This document shows positions 1-6,478 of a DNA stretch of 13,594 bases, piece after piece. Location: positions 1 to 13,594 of the forward strand of contig DAORGN010000137.1 in NCBI GenBank assembly GCA_035340095.1. The letters run 5' to 3'. Numbering within the stretch: position 1 is the first letter of the stretch; every line of letters begins with the position of its first letter. The stretch comes from JAEUKA01 sp035340095 (GTDB lineage Bacteria; Myxococcota_A; Polyangia; Palsa-1104; JAEUJZ01). The position numbers were made by a program, and so were the translations under genes. The notes beneath the pieces were generated by a model that saw only the letters and a list, made by a program, of their open reading frames with translations, was not told the origin of the DNA and did not search any database.

Positions 1-471
1 AACTCGCTCGACATCGTCTGCGCGTTCACGCAGGCCAGTGCGCTGACCTCACAAATCTTCGAATGCTGGGGCGGCGACGACGAATACGTCAAAGGCTTCG
101 CATCGAGCACGACCACCAAGGGCAGCGTGCAAAGCCCAACGGGAAAAATCAAAGCCTGGGCCGGCATCGTCAACGATCCGGCGTTTTTTAACAAAGCGGA
201 CCTCACCACCGCCATAAGCACCATCAAGACCAGCCTCGGCAACAACAGCTGGACCCGCGACGCCGCCCAGTGCGCGACGACGGGCAGCGCATGGGGAACA
301 GCCCAGGCACTCGCAATGCGCAACGGTCTGTCTGCGACGAAGGTCGACGCATACAACAAACAAAATGTCCTGGCCATCGTCCTTTCGGTCGATCCGCAGT
401 ACCTGACGCAGCGCGGCAACTCACCGCTCCTCGGCGTCTGGGCCAGCACCAAAAAGCGCATCCCCAAGTGA
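1..471 (+). CDS. DUF4331-family protein, C-terminal part (5' end outside window)
   Basis: The frame is open from the first base, so only the last 156 residues are visible and the start lies upstream. Seen: a segment reading KIKAWAGIVNDPAFF (visible residues 48-62) and a late segment LAIVLSVDPQYLTQRGNSPL followed by LGVWAST. From my knowledge of the family, these resemble the conserved A-G-x-x-x-DPFFFD and AIVLEVP...IGVWART segments of DUF4331 proteins, which are exported bacterial proteins of unknown function. Visible cysteines (for example in the VCAF and FECWGG stretches) fit an exported protein. It ends 8 bases before the next gene, which looks like the other half of the same family, so the two are probably co-transcribed and their products may work together. 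The family call is from motif memory only, and the N-terminus and any signal peptide cannot be judged. Confidence 0.6.
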   Translation, partial: NSLDIVCAFTQASALTSQIFECWGGDDEYVKGFASSTTTKGSVQSPTGKIKAWAGIVNDPAFFNKADLTTAISTIKTSLGNNSWTRDAAQCATTGSAWGTAQALAMRNGLSATKVDAYNKQNVLAIVLSVDPQYLTQRGNSPLLGVWASTKKRIPK

Positions 472-479
472 GGTCAGCC

Positions 480-1184
480 ATGACAAAGAAACTTTTTGCA
501 TCTGTGCTTCTCCTTGCTGGCTTGACCAGTGTGGGCTGTGACAAAACGGGCACAAATTTCGAAAATGTCCCGTATGAGTTCTTCGATCTCGGCACCGGCG
601 ACGGCGGATCGTCACTGATTCCCGGCAAGCCGCTCGCCGACGCAGTCCAGTATGATCGCGTAGGCCGTGTGCTGGTCTCGACGATGATGGTCAATCCGTT
701 TGGCCTCTTCAAAGACACCGCCTACACCGACGAATACAAGGATCGTTACAACGGGGCCGTACCGCTCAATGGCTGGCTCCCGTTTTCGGCCCAGCCGTAC
801 ATCCAGGCCAGTCTCGGCATCTGGGACAGTCTCGACGTAAACTGCGGCAACCAAATCGGCGCCAATACTCAGGTGTCAGCGACGCGCTATCAGAAGCTGG
901 GTGATTTGCTGGCCGACGATCGACTCTGGGTCGATACCACCAAGACTTCATGCAAAGTCTATATGGGCGTCGAACAGAAGTTCATCAATCCAGCGACGCC
1001 AGATGACTGCGGTGGCCGACCTCTCGTCGAAATTCCCTCAAGTGGCGTGGCCAAGCCGTTCGATGCCGTGGATCAGACGTACAACCTGCTCATCGGCGCA
1101 GGCGCCACGGTCACAGACGGGGTCGCGTCTGACTCAGACGGAAATCCCGGCGGGCTGTTCCCGTTCCTCGTCGACGCCAAGTAA
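480..1184 (+). CDS. Putative lipoprotein resembling the C-terminal half of DUF4331
   Basis: A 234-residue protein. I chose the ATG at 480 because AGG lies 6 bases upstream and it is followed directly by a signal peptide. The frame is open further upstream, but that would overlap the preceding gene. The N-terminus MTKKLFASVLLLAGLTSVGC is a Lys-rich start, a hydrophobic core and a lipobox-like end with Cys20. Position -3 is Ser rather than the usual Leu, so the lipobox is imperfect. Residues about 57-85 (YDRVGRVLVSTMMVNPFGLF) and the end (GGRPLVEIPSSG, then VTDGV and GGLFPFLVDAK) resemble the C-terminal part of DUF4331 proteins, where a VSRVGNPLVNEV-like and a GRPL...TDGV...FPFL-like segment occur. 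It follows the upstream DUF4331 gene by 8 bases, suggesting translational coupling. Function is unknown. Asp follows the lipidated Cys, which in E. coli would favour inner-membrane retention. Confidence 0.75.
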   Translation: MTKKLFASVLLLAGLTSVGCDKTGTNFENVPYEFFDLGTGDGGSSLIPGKPLADAVQYDRVGRVLVSTMMVNPFGLFKDTAYTDEYKDRYNGAVPLNGWLPFSAQPYIQASLGIWDSLDVNCGNQIGANTQVSATRYQKLGDLLADDRLWVDTTKTSCKVYMGVEQKFINPATPDDCGGRPLVEIPSSGVAKPFDAVDQTYNLLIGAGATVTDGVASDSDGNPGGLFPFLVDAK

Positions 1185-1194
1185 CGTACACTCA

Positions 1195-1210
1195 CCGCAG
1201 TCCTCTGCGG
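1195..1210. terminator. Short hairpin between convergent genes
   Basis: A perfect 6-bp inverted repeat CCGCAG / CTGCGG with a 4-base loop lies in the 35-base gap between the plus-strand DUF4331-like gene and the minus-strand topB. It may end transcription from both sides, but neither side has a clear T-run, so a factor-independent terminator is only a possibility. Confidence 0.35.
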
Positions 1211-1219
1211 CAATCTCGC

Positions 1220-3676
1220 TCACGATGGCTCCAGCGTCTGTCGATCTACTGACGGCGCAGATTTTTTGGTTTCGACCGCTACCGCCGGGTCTTGTCCCGG
1301 CTTGAGCCGCAGCGAAAGCCGCTTGCCTTGACGTGACAGCGTCACTTTTCCCGTCGACAAAAGCTTCCCGAGATTTGCGAGCGACAGCGAAACGCCATCG
1401 ATGGCAAATGGGACAACCAGCCGACAGTTGCGGTAATCACCACAGCCCCAGGCCTGCTTGCCCCAAATCATCGACGCCGACTGGCAGCGCGGACAGCAGA
1501 CAGTGGGCACAAGCGGACTCCCCGGCGAAGGCCGCGACGAAGCAGCGCTCGACCGACGCGGTTTCGCGACAGAATCCAGTCGGGATTTCCGCACCGTGTC
1601 ACGACGCACAGCCTTTTCAGACGACGATCGGGTCGCGGAAGATGAAGCGGCACGCGAGCGCCGCCTGTGCGACTTCGCTGGAGCCCGCACTGGTGCATCG
1701 GTTGGCAGCGCGACAGCCGCCGGAGGAGGCAGCCCACGCACTTTGCCAATGAACTGCTCGACGTAGGAAGCGATCCCCGACATAAAGTCCGTCGCGCGAT
1801 CCTCGCCGCGCGCCATCCGATTGAGCCGCGCTTCCCACTGTCCCGTCAGTTCCGCCGACGCCAAGCTCGGGTCCGGCAGCTTTTCGATAAGGTCGATCCC
1901 GAGCGGAGTCGGCCACAGCTGTTTGCCACGTCGCTCGATGTATTGACGAGAAATTAGTGTTTCGATCACTGCCGCGCGCGTCGCTGGCGTGCCCAGCCCC
2001 GAATCTTTCATCGCTCGGCGCAGCGCTTCGTCGGATAGCTGCTTGCCCGCACTCTCCATCGCCGACAAAAGCGCCGCTTCGCTAAACCGCGGCGGAGCTT
2101 TTGTCTGTTTCTTCTGCACGACGAAAGCCCCGACCAGCACATCGCCTTTGCCAAGCCGCGGCAGCGCCTGCTGGACCATGCTGTCATCGCCTTCGTCATC
2201 GCTTCCCAAGTCGTCCCCGCCGGACTTGCGCCGCGAAGGACCCTCGCCATCAAGGCCGGCCACATCCTGCCAGCCCGCAACCAGTCGCTGCCGTCCCTGT
2301 GCCACATAGCGATCCGGCGGCAGCGGCAAAGCACACAGACGTCCGTGCTCATCCGGTTCCAGCTTGTCTTTGGGCGCATCGCCCATCGCGTCCACCCGCA
2401 CCGTCACGGTCGTCTGCGCAAACTCTGCATCGGGAAAAAACGCCCCGACGAAGCGGCGCACCACCACATCGTGCAGCTTGCGTTCGTCCGGTGGCAGAGA
2501 CCCGATCCGCTGCGGCGTCAGGTTCGTCGTCGTTGGAATGATTGCGTGATGGTCGGTGACGCGCTGATCCTGAAACACCCGCGACGGCGGCGAAACCCGT
2601 TCCAGCTGCGCAACAAATCCCGCATAGGTCTGCGATTCAGCGATCGCAGCAAACAGACGAGGAAGCTGCCCAATCAGATCCCGCCCCAGATAGCGCGAGT
2701 CGGTGCGCGGATAACTTAGCAGCTTGTGTTCTTCGTATAGCTTCTGCGCGACGGACAGCGTGTGCTGCGCCGACCAGCCAAAGCGGCGGTTGCACGTTCT
2801 TTGCAGCGAAGTCAGATCGAACAGCAGCGGCGGAGGTTCGCGCAGACGCTTTTCTTCGACCGAATCGACCACGACAGGCGCTGGACGGTCGCGCGCGGCC
2901 AGCTCATCGGCGATCGTCTGCGAGGCCAGGCGCCGGAGCTTGCCAAACTGCCACTGCGCGACAAACTGGACCGGGTCGTTTTTCCGTCGCAGCTGTGCCT
3001 GCACTTCGAAGTAATCCGATGGAACAAAGCGGCGGATCTGCTGTTCGCGCAAAACCAAGATCCCCAGCGTCGGGGTTTGCACCCGTCCGAGCGAACACAG
3101 CACACTCTGCTGACCGCGTCGCCACACCGTCACCGCCCGCGTCGCATTCATCCCCACCAGCCAGTCGGCTTCCGAACGACAGCGCGCCGCGCGCGCCAAG
3201 TCATCAAACGCCTGGCCCGGTTGCAAATGTGTCATTCCGTGCCCAATCGCTTGCTCGGTCAGCGACGAAATCCACAGCCGCTCGATCGGCAATCGGCAGC
3301 CCGCGAGTTCATAACAAAGTCGGAAAATCAGCTCGCCTTCGCGACCGGCATCACAGGCATTCACCACCGACGAAAACGAACGGTCTTTTAGCAGCGCACG
3401 CACGACTTTCCACTGCTTAAATCCCGACCGAATCGGTCGCAGCTTAAACGGCTGCGGCAAAATCGGCAGCTTGTCGAGTCGCCACGGCTTCCACGCAGGG
3501 TCGTATTCGTGCGGTTCGCACAGCTCAACCAGATGCCCAATGCACCACGTAATCACATAGCGATCGCTGGTCAGTGCACCGTCGCTACGCCCAGTCACAC
3601 CAAGCACTTTGGCGAGATCGCGAGCGACCTGCGGTTTTTCAGCCAAAATGAGCTTTCGCGTCGAGCTACCTGCCAC
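1220..3676 (-). CDS. topB: DNA topoisomerase III (type IA)
   Basis: An 818-residue type IA topoisomerase that cuts and passes single strands, acting in decatenation and recombination intermediates. The GTG at 3676 is chosen as start because GAGGA lies 6 bases upstream and the Toprim domain begins right after it; an ATG 16 codons further upstream lacks this support. Seen: Toprim Glu13 in KLILAEKP; NACDAGREGELI with Asp109, Glu113 and Glu115, the TopB-type variant of DxDxE; the catalytic tyrosine Tyr322 in LLSYPRTDSRY; the DHHAIIPT motif (about 375-382); GLGTPATRAAVIETL (about 560-574). An acidic insert lies at about 475-500 and a Ser/Arg-rich linker at about 660-715. A C-terminal Cys4 ribbon (Cys728, Cys731, Cys745, Cys751) precedes a Toprim-C repeat-like segment. 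It stands alone, convergent with the DUF4331-like gene and divergent from rpsT. The family call is firm. Confidence 0.95.
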   Translation of the reverse strand: MAGSSTRKLILAEKPQVARDLAKVLGVTGRSDGALTSDRYVITWCIGHLVELCEPHEYDPAWKPWRLDKLPILPQPFKLRPIRSGFKQWKVVRALLKDRSFSSVVNACDAGREGELIFRLCYELAGCRLPIERLWISSLTEQAIGHGMTHLQPGQAFDDLARAARCRSEADWLVGMNATRAVTVWRRGQQSVLCSLGRVQTPTLGILVLREQQIRRFVPSDYFEVQAQLRRKNDPVQFVAQWQFGKLRRLASQTIADELAARDRPAPVVVDSVEEKRLREPPPLLFDLTSLQRTCNRRFGWSAQHTLSVAQKLYEEHKLLSYPRTDSRYLGRDLIGQLPRLFAAIAESQTYAGFVAQLERVSPPSRVFQDQRVTDHHAIIPTTTNLTPQRIGSLPPDERKLHDVVVRRFVGAFFPDAEFAQTTVTVRVDAMGDAPKDKLEPDEHGRLCALPLPPDRYVAQGRQRLVAGWQDVAGLDGEGPSRRKSGGDDLGSDDEGDDSMVQQALPRLGKGDVLVGAFVVQKKQTKAPPRFSEAALLSAMESAGKQLSDEALRRAMKDSGLGTPATRAAVIETLISRQYIERRGKQLWPTPLGIDLIEKLPDPSLASAELTGQWEARLNRMARGEDRATDFMSGIASYVEQFIGKVRGLPPPAAVALPTDAPVRAPAKSHRRRSRAASSSATRSSSEKAVRRDTVRKSRLDSVAKPRRSSAASSRPSPGSPLVPTVCCPRCQSASMIWGKQAWGCGDYRNCRLVVPFAIDGVSLSLANLGKLLSTGKVTLSRQGKRLSLRLKPGQDPAVAVETKKSAPSVDRQTLEPS

Positions 3677-3897
3677 GTTCTGTCCTCGTAAACAGCCGCA
3701 AGACCGTAGCAGCTTCCCTTTCACTTCGCCAAACCAGACCGCGTGTCAGCGACGCAGCTGTGCAGATTCCCAACCAAGCACTGTGCCGCGCGAAAATGGC
3801 GCGATAATGGGCACTTCCGCGCGAAGTTTCTTGACACTGCGCTCGGGCAAACACTAAAGATACCGGCAGTTTTGCAAAGACTTGTTTGGAGGATCCC
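3677..3897. other. Divergent intergenic region between topB and rpsT
   Basis: 221 bases without a convincing gene. It must hold the topB promoter (minus strand) and the rpsT promoter (plus strand). Only the rpsT side shows a consensus-like -35 box. On the topB side I see only the ribosome binding site GAGGA at 3683-3687, and no convincing -35/-10 pair. Two GCGCG-rich stretches around 3787-3824 could be binding sites, but in this G+C-rich DNA they may be chance. Confidence 0.6.
3831..3860 (+). promoter_or_regulatory. Likely sigma-70-type promoter of rpsT
   Basis: A perfect -35 hexamer TTGACA (3831-3836) is followed after 18 bases by TAAAGA (3855-3860), a weak match to TATAAT. Transcription would start near 3867, about 30 bases before the TTG start codon. 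The -35 box is strong and the -10 box is imperfect, so the exact -10 position is uncertain. Confidence 0.55.
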
Positions 3898-4446
3898 TTG
3901 GCAAACGTCCCTTCCGCAGAGAAACGCAACCGTCAGCGCCAGAAGCGCCGCGCCCGTAACCTGCAGCACCTTGTTCCGATGCGCACCCGAGTCAAGCGTG
4001 CGCGTACCACCCTCGCTGATGGCAAAGCCTCGAGCGAGGAGACCCAAGAGATGATTGTTGCCGCTCTCCGTCAGCTCGCTCGGGCTGCTTCGAAGGGTGT
4101 GATTCACAAGCGGACCGCGGCCCGCAAGATTTCCCGTCTGACCGTCGCGATGAACAAAGCCGCAGTGGATCGCAAAGCGGCATCGGCTGCGACGCCGAAA
4201 AAAGCCGTCAAGCACAAGACGGACGCCAAAGCTGCTCAGCCGAAGGCTGCTGAAACCAAGGCTCCCGCCAAAGCCCCGGCCAAGACCGAAGCCAAGGCTC
4301 CCGCCAAAGCGGCTGAGACCAAGGCCCCGGTGAAGGCTGCCGAAACGAAGGCTCCCGCCAAAGCGGCTGAGACCAAGGCCCCGGCCAAGAAGGCTGCCGA
4401 CGACAAAGCGGCTGCCCCGAAGGCGCCCCGCGCCAAGAAGTCGTAA
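3898..4446 (+). CDS. rpsT: 30S ribosomal protein S20 with a long Ala/Lys/Pro tail
   Basis: A 182-residue protein whose first ~90 residues match S20 (usually about 85-95 residues), a primary 16S-rRNA-binding protein of the 30S subunit. Seen: LANVPSAEKRNRQRQKRRAR at the N-terminus (compare MANxxSAxKR in the family), MRTRVKRA (28-35), and KGVIHKRTAARKISRLT (66-82), the typical GLIHKNKAARxxxxL segment. The start is TTG at 3898, five bases after GGAGG (3888-3892). An in-frame TTG at 3886 would overlap that ribosome binding site and add residues S20 lacks. In E. coli rpsT also starts at UUG and is autoregulated by S20. Residues 91-182 are an added tail of AETKAPAKA-like repeats, basic and low-complexity, like histone H1 tails. 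This tail is not part of normal S20. The gene converges with a reductase gene 13 bases away. Confidence 0.93.
   Translation: MANVPSAEKRNRQRQKRRARNLQHLVPMRTRVKRARTTLADGKASSEETQEMIVAALRQLARAASKGVIHKRTAARKISRLTVAMNKAAVDRKAASAATPKKAVKHKTDAKAAQPKAAETKAPAKAPAKTEAKAPAKAAETKAPVKAAETKAPAKAAETKAPAKKAADDKAAAPKAPRAKKS
4294..4384 (+). repeat. Direct repeat inside the rpsT tail
   Basis: Two identical 37-base copies (4294-4330 and 4348-4384), 54 bases apart start to start, encode the KAPAKAAETKAPx part of the tail. Diverged shorter copies occur just upstream (from about 4250). The period fits an 18-residue unit made of two 9-residue AETKAPAKA-like units. Such an array can expand or contract by slippage, so tail length may vary between strains. 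Confidence 0.8.
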
Positions 4447-4454
4447 CCAGTCCC

Positions 4455-4479
4455 CGACGCTATTCGATCCGCAGCGTCG
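4455..4479. terminator. Inverted repeat at the rpsT/reductase convergence
   Basis: A perfect 7-bp inverted repeat CGACGCT / AGCGTCG with an 11-base loop spans the stop codon of the minus-strand reductase gene, 9 bases after the rpsT stop. It sits where both transcripts should end, but has no T-run on either side, so it is a weak candidate for a shared terminator. Confidence 0.35.
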
Positions 4480-5602
4480 TGGTGCTTGGTTCTCCACGTC
4501 GCGGCATCATCGACGGGCCCTGCCCCGTAGTTCCCAGCTGACCGTTTTCCAGCCGCAGATACACGCCATACAGCGTGTCGAGTCCGGGCTTTGCTCGCTT
4601 GGCGACAAGCTCATGCACCATCGACACCAGCTCGCGGTTGAGCGGCGCTTGTATTCCATGCTGCGCGGCCCGTCGCACGACCTCTCCGTTTAGGTAGTCG
4701 ATCTCAGGCTTGCGACCGCGCTCGATCGCCACCGCCATCGAACTGCGCATCCGACGGAACTTAAGGCCAATCCCCAGCAGCAGCGAGTGCTTGAAAAATA
4801 GCTTCAACGACCCGACGCTGTGCCGTTTGTCTTCGTCGGACAGCGCCAGCTTGGCAATGTCAATCGTTCCAGCGACTTTCGCCAGCCGAATGCCCTCGCA
4901 GTCGGCGACGGCGCACAGCTCGCGCCAGACTTCCAAGACCAGCCTTCGCACAAACCGATGCGAAAGCAGCCGCCCGAGCGTATCGCCGCCCACCGCACCC
5001 AGCGTACTCGTCGCACAGTTGATCGCCAGCTTGCTCCAGCGAACCCCCGCCAGATCGTGCACCACTTTGGTCGGAACCCCACGACCCAAAAGAGTCGCCA
5101 AGCGGGCCAGCTCTGCATCGTCTGATCGAGGTTTTAGCCGCCCAATTTGGAAGCCCCCCGACGAAGTGCGCGCCGAAAAACCCGGTTCGATCAGCGTCGC
5201 ACCAAAGCCAACGACACAGCCAACGACTCGATCATCGCCCACCACCTTCGCTGCATGCGTTTCGGGCAAGCCGTTTTGCAGACACAGAATCGGCGCATTT
5301 TCATGCAGAACCGGCGTCACCTCACCGAGCACATCCCCGAGCGTCGTCAGCTTCGTCGCGACAAGACAGACATCATAGCGACCGCTCAGCTCCCTTGCGC
5401 TCCGAACCGCCTGCGCAGGCCGCGCGCGCCACTCTTTTCCGTCGATGTCGCGGACGCGGATGCCTTGCTCGCTGATGACGCGCTCGATTTCAGGATTGCC
5501 CGTCACCACCGTCACGTCGCAGCCAGCCCGGCTCAGCTGGGCCGCCGCAATGCCACCAATGCCACCACAGCCCACGAGCAAAACTTTCGCTTCCGTTGCC
5601 AT
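4460..5602 (-). CDS. Ketopantoate reductase-family (PanE/ApbA) NADP oxidoreductase
   Basis: A 380-residue protein of the PanE/ApbA family. True family members reduce 2-dehydropantoate to pantoate with NADPH in the cytoplasm for pantothenate and CoA synthesis. Seen: a Rossmann motif VGCGGIGG (10-17), LQNGL with Asn110, RWSKLAIN with the likely catalytic Lys191 and Asn195, and EIDYLNGEV with Glu300, in the order expected for the family. ATG at 5602 is preceded by GAAGG nine bases away. It is longer than typical PanE (about 300 residues): roughly 30 extra residues lie between Lys191 and Glu300 (around 250-285), and a 30-residue tail follows residue 350. Many such paralogues act on other 2-keto acids or are of unknown substrate, so I do not assign panE. 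It is monocistronic, convergent with rpsT and divergent from the phosphatase gene. Confidence 0.85.
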   Translation of the reverse strand: MATEAKVLLVGCGGIGGIAAAQLSRAGCDVTVVTGNPEIERVISEQGIRVRDIDGKEWRARPAQAVRSARELSGRYDVCLVATKLTTLGDVLGEVTPVLHENAPILCLQNGLPETHAAKVVGDDRVVGCVVGFGATLIEPGFSARTSSGGFQIGRLKPRSDDAELARLATLLGRGVPTKVVHDLAGVRWSKLAINCATSTLGAVGGDTLGRLLSHRFVRRLVLEVWRELCAVADCEGIRLAKVAGTIDIAKLALSDEDKRHSVGSLKLFFKHSLLLGIGLKFRRMRSSMAVAIERGRKPEIDYLNGEVVRRAAQHGIQAPLNRELVSMVHELVAKRAKPGLDTLYGVYLRLENGQLGTTGQGPSMMPRRGEPSTTTLRIE

Positions 5603-5782
5603 CGTGATGTGCCTTCTTTCCGCCGCTGCGAGCGTGTTTACTGTGCCGTAGCCGGTCCGTCAGATCAAGCGACTCTCCGACGAGAATGCCGCCAAAATTG
5701 GCCCAACAATCGATCCAGCCGAAAAAATCCTTTCCGTGTCGCAAGCTAGACGAGCGAAAACGCATGCGCTAAGGTGCGCGTC
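5603..5782. other. Divergent intergenic region, reductase and phosphatase genes
   Basis: 180 bases that must hold both promoters. I see no convincing -35/-10 pair in either direction. The one clear structure is the short palindrome at 5691-5702. Confidence 0.5.
5691..5702. promoter_or_regulatory. Palindrome GCCAA-AA-TTGGC, possible operator
   Basis: A perfect hyphenated palindrome (arms GCCAA/TTGGC, two-base centre) lies in the middle of the divergent intergenic region, about 88 bases from the reductase start and 80 from the phosphatase start. The shape fits a dimeric regulator site, but only one copy is seen. Confidence 0.25.
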
Positions 5783-6472
5783 ATGCACGAGAAGCCCCTG
5801 TTCTCGACCTCGGCGGCTTTTTACGACGTGGACGGGACGCTGATCAAAACCAACATCGTCCACTCGTTCGCGTACTACGCGCTCAACCAACCAACCCCGC
5901 TGCGCTCGGCGCTGAAGGGCCTGCAAACCGCGGCATCCATCCCGTTTTTTGTCGTCGCTGACAAGGTTTCCCGCAAGCTCTTTAACGAGTTCTTTTACCG
6001 CTACTACGCCGGGCATTCCGAAGATCGCCTGATCATCCTCGCCGAAGACCTCTTCGATGAGGTGATTCGCCCGAGCATTTTCCCCGGTGTTCCCGATCTC
6101 ATCGAGGAATCCCGTCGAGCCGGCGTTCGCCAAGTGCTCGTCTCCGGCGGTCTCGACTTTACGATCTGGCCGCTCGCGCGCTACCTCGGGATTCCCAAAA
6201 CCGACGTGATCGCAAACCGGCTCGAGTTCAGCAAAGGCTATGCGACCGGCCAGCTCTGTCCGCCGTTCGTCGGTGGAGCAACCAAAGCGCACATCATGCG
6301 CGACTTTGCCGGCAAAAACGGAATTGATTTGGGCAAGTCGTGGGCTTACACCGACAGCTATTCGGACTATCCGATGCTGGCAGCGGTGGGTCGTCCGACG
6401 GTGATAAATCCCGATCTGCGTCTCAAACTGGTGGCGCGATCTTACGATTGGCCGATCATCGATCTGCGCTAG
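5783..6472 (+). CDS. HAD-superfamily subfamily IB phosphatase (SerB-like)
   Basis: A 229-residue cytoplasmic phosphohydrolase with all four HAD motifs. Motif I is FYDVDGTL, with nucleophile Asp15 and acid/base Asp17. Motif II is VSGG, with Ser121. Motif III is Lys168 in ATKAH. Motif IV is AYTDSYSDYPML, with Asp191 and Asp195 as Mg2+ ligands. A helical cap inserted after motif I (about 25-95) is the C1 cap of subfamily IB, the group that includes phosphoserine phosphatase and the phosphatase domain fused to some lysophospholipid acyltransferases. The substrate is unknown; phosphoserine, phosphoglycerol or lysophosphatidate-like molecules are possible. ATG 5783 is preceded by AAGG with 8 bases spacing; an in-frame GTG at 5774 overlaps that site. 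It ends 6 bases from the convergent thioredoxin-TPR gene, so 3' ends of the two transcripts may overlap. Confidence 0.88.
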   Translation: MHEKPLFSTSAAFYDVDGTLIKTNIVHSFAYYALNQPTPLRSALKGLQTAASIPFFVVADKVSRKLFNEFFYRYYAGHSEDRLIILAEDLFDEVIRPSIFPGVPDLIEESRRAGVRQVLVSGGLDFTIWPLARYLGIPKTDVIANRLEFSKGYATGQLCPPFVGGATKAHIMRDFAGKNGIDLGKSWAYTDSYSDYPMLAAVGRPTVINPDLRLKLVARSYDWPIIDLR

Positions 6473-6478
6473 CTGCCG

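Noticed and set aside
270..479. Possible 70-codon N-terminal extension of the second DUF4331-like gene
   Set aside because: It would overlap the end of the preceding gene in another frame, is Arg/Pro/Gln-rich without family similarity, and the signal peptide begins exactly at the ATG at 480.
2762..3391. Open plus-strand frame of 209 codons opposite topB
   Set aside because: It lies antisense to conserved topoisomerase motifs, is Arg/Pro/Gln-rich, and reflects the G+C bias at codon positions of topB.
4250..4430. Repeats in the rpsT tail as a CRISPR or structural DNA repeat
   Set aside because: The copies are in frame, encode regular residues, and have no spacers of fixed length between conserved direct repeats.
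3721..4497. Open minus-strand frame of 258 codons opposite rpsT
   Set aside because: Its Gly/Ser/Leu repeats are the antisense reading of the S20 Ala/Lys tail, and it has no start signal of its own.
6473..6478. Terminator between the phosphatase and cnoX genes
   Set aside because: Only six bases separate the stops, and no hairpin with a T-run is visible on either strand nearby.
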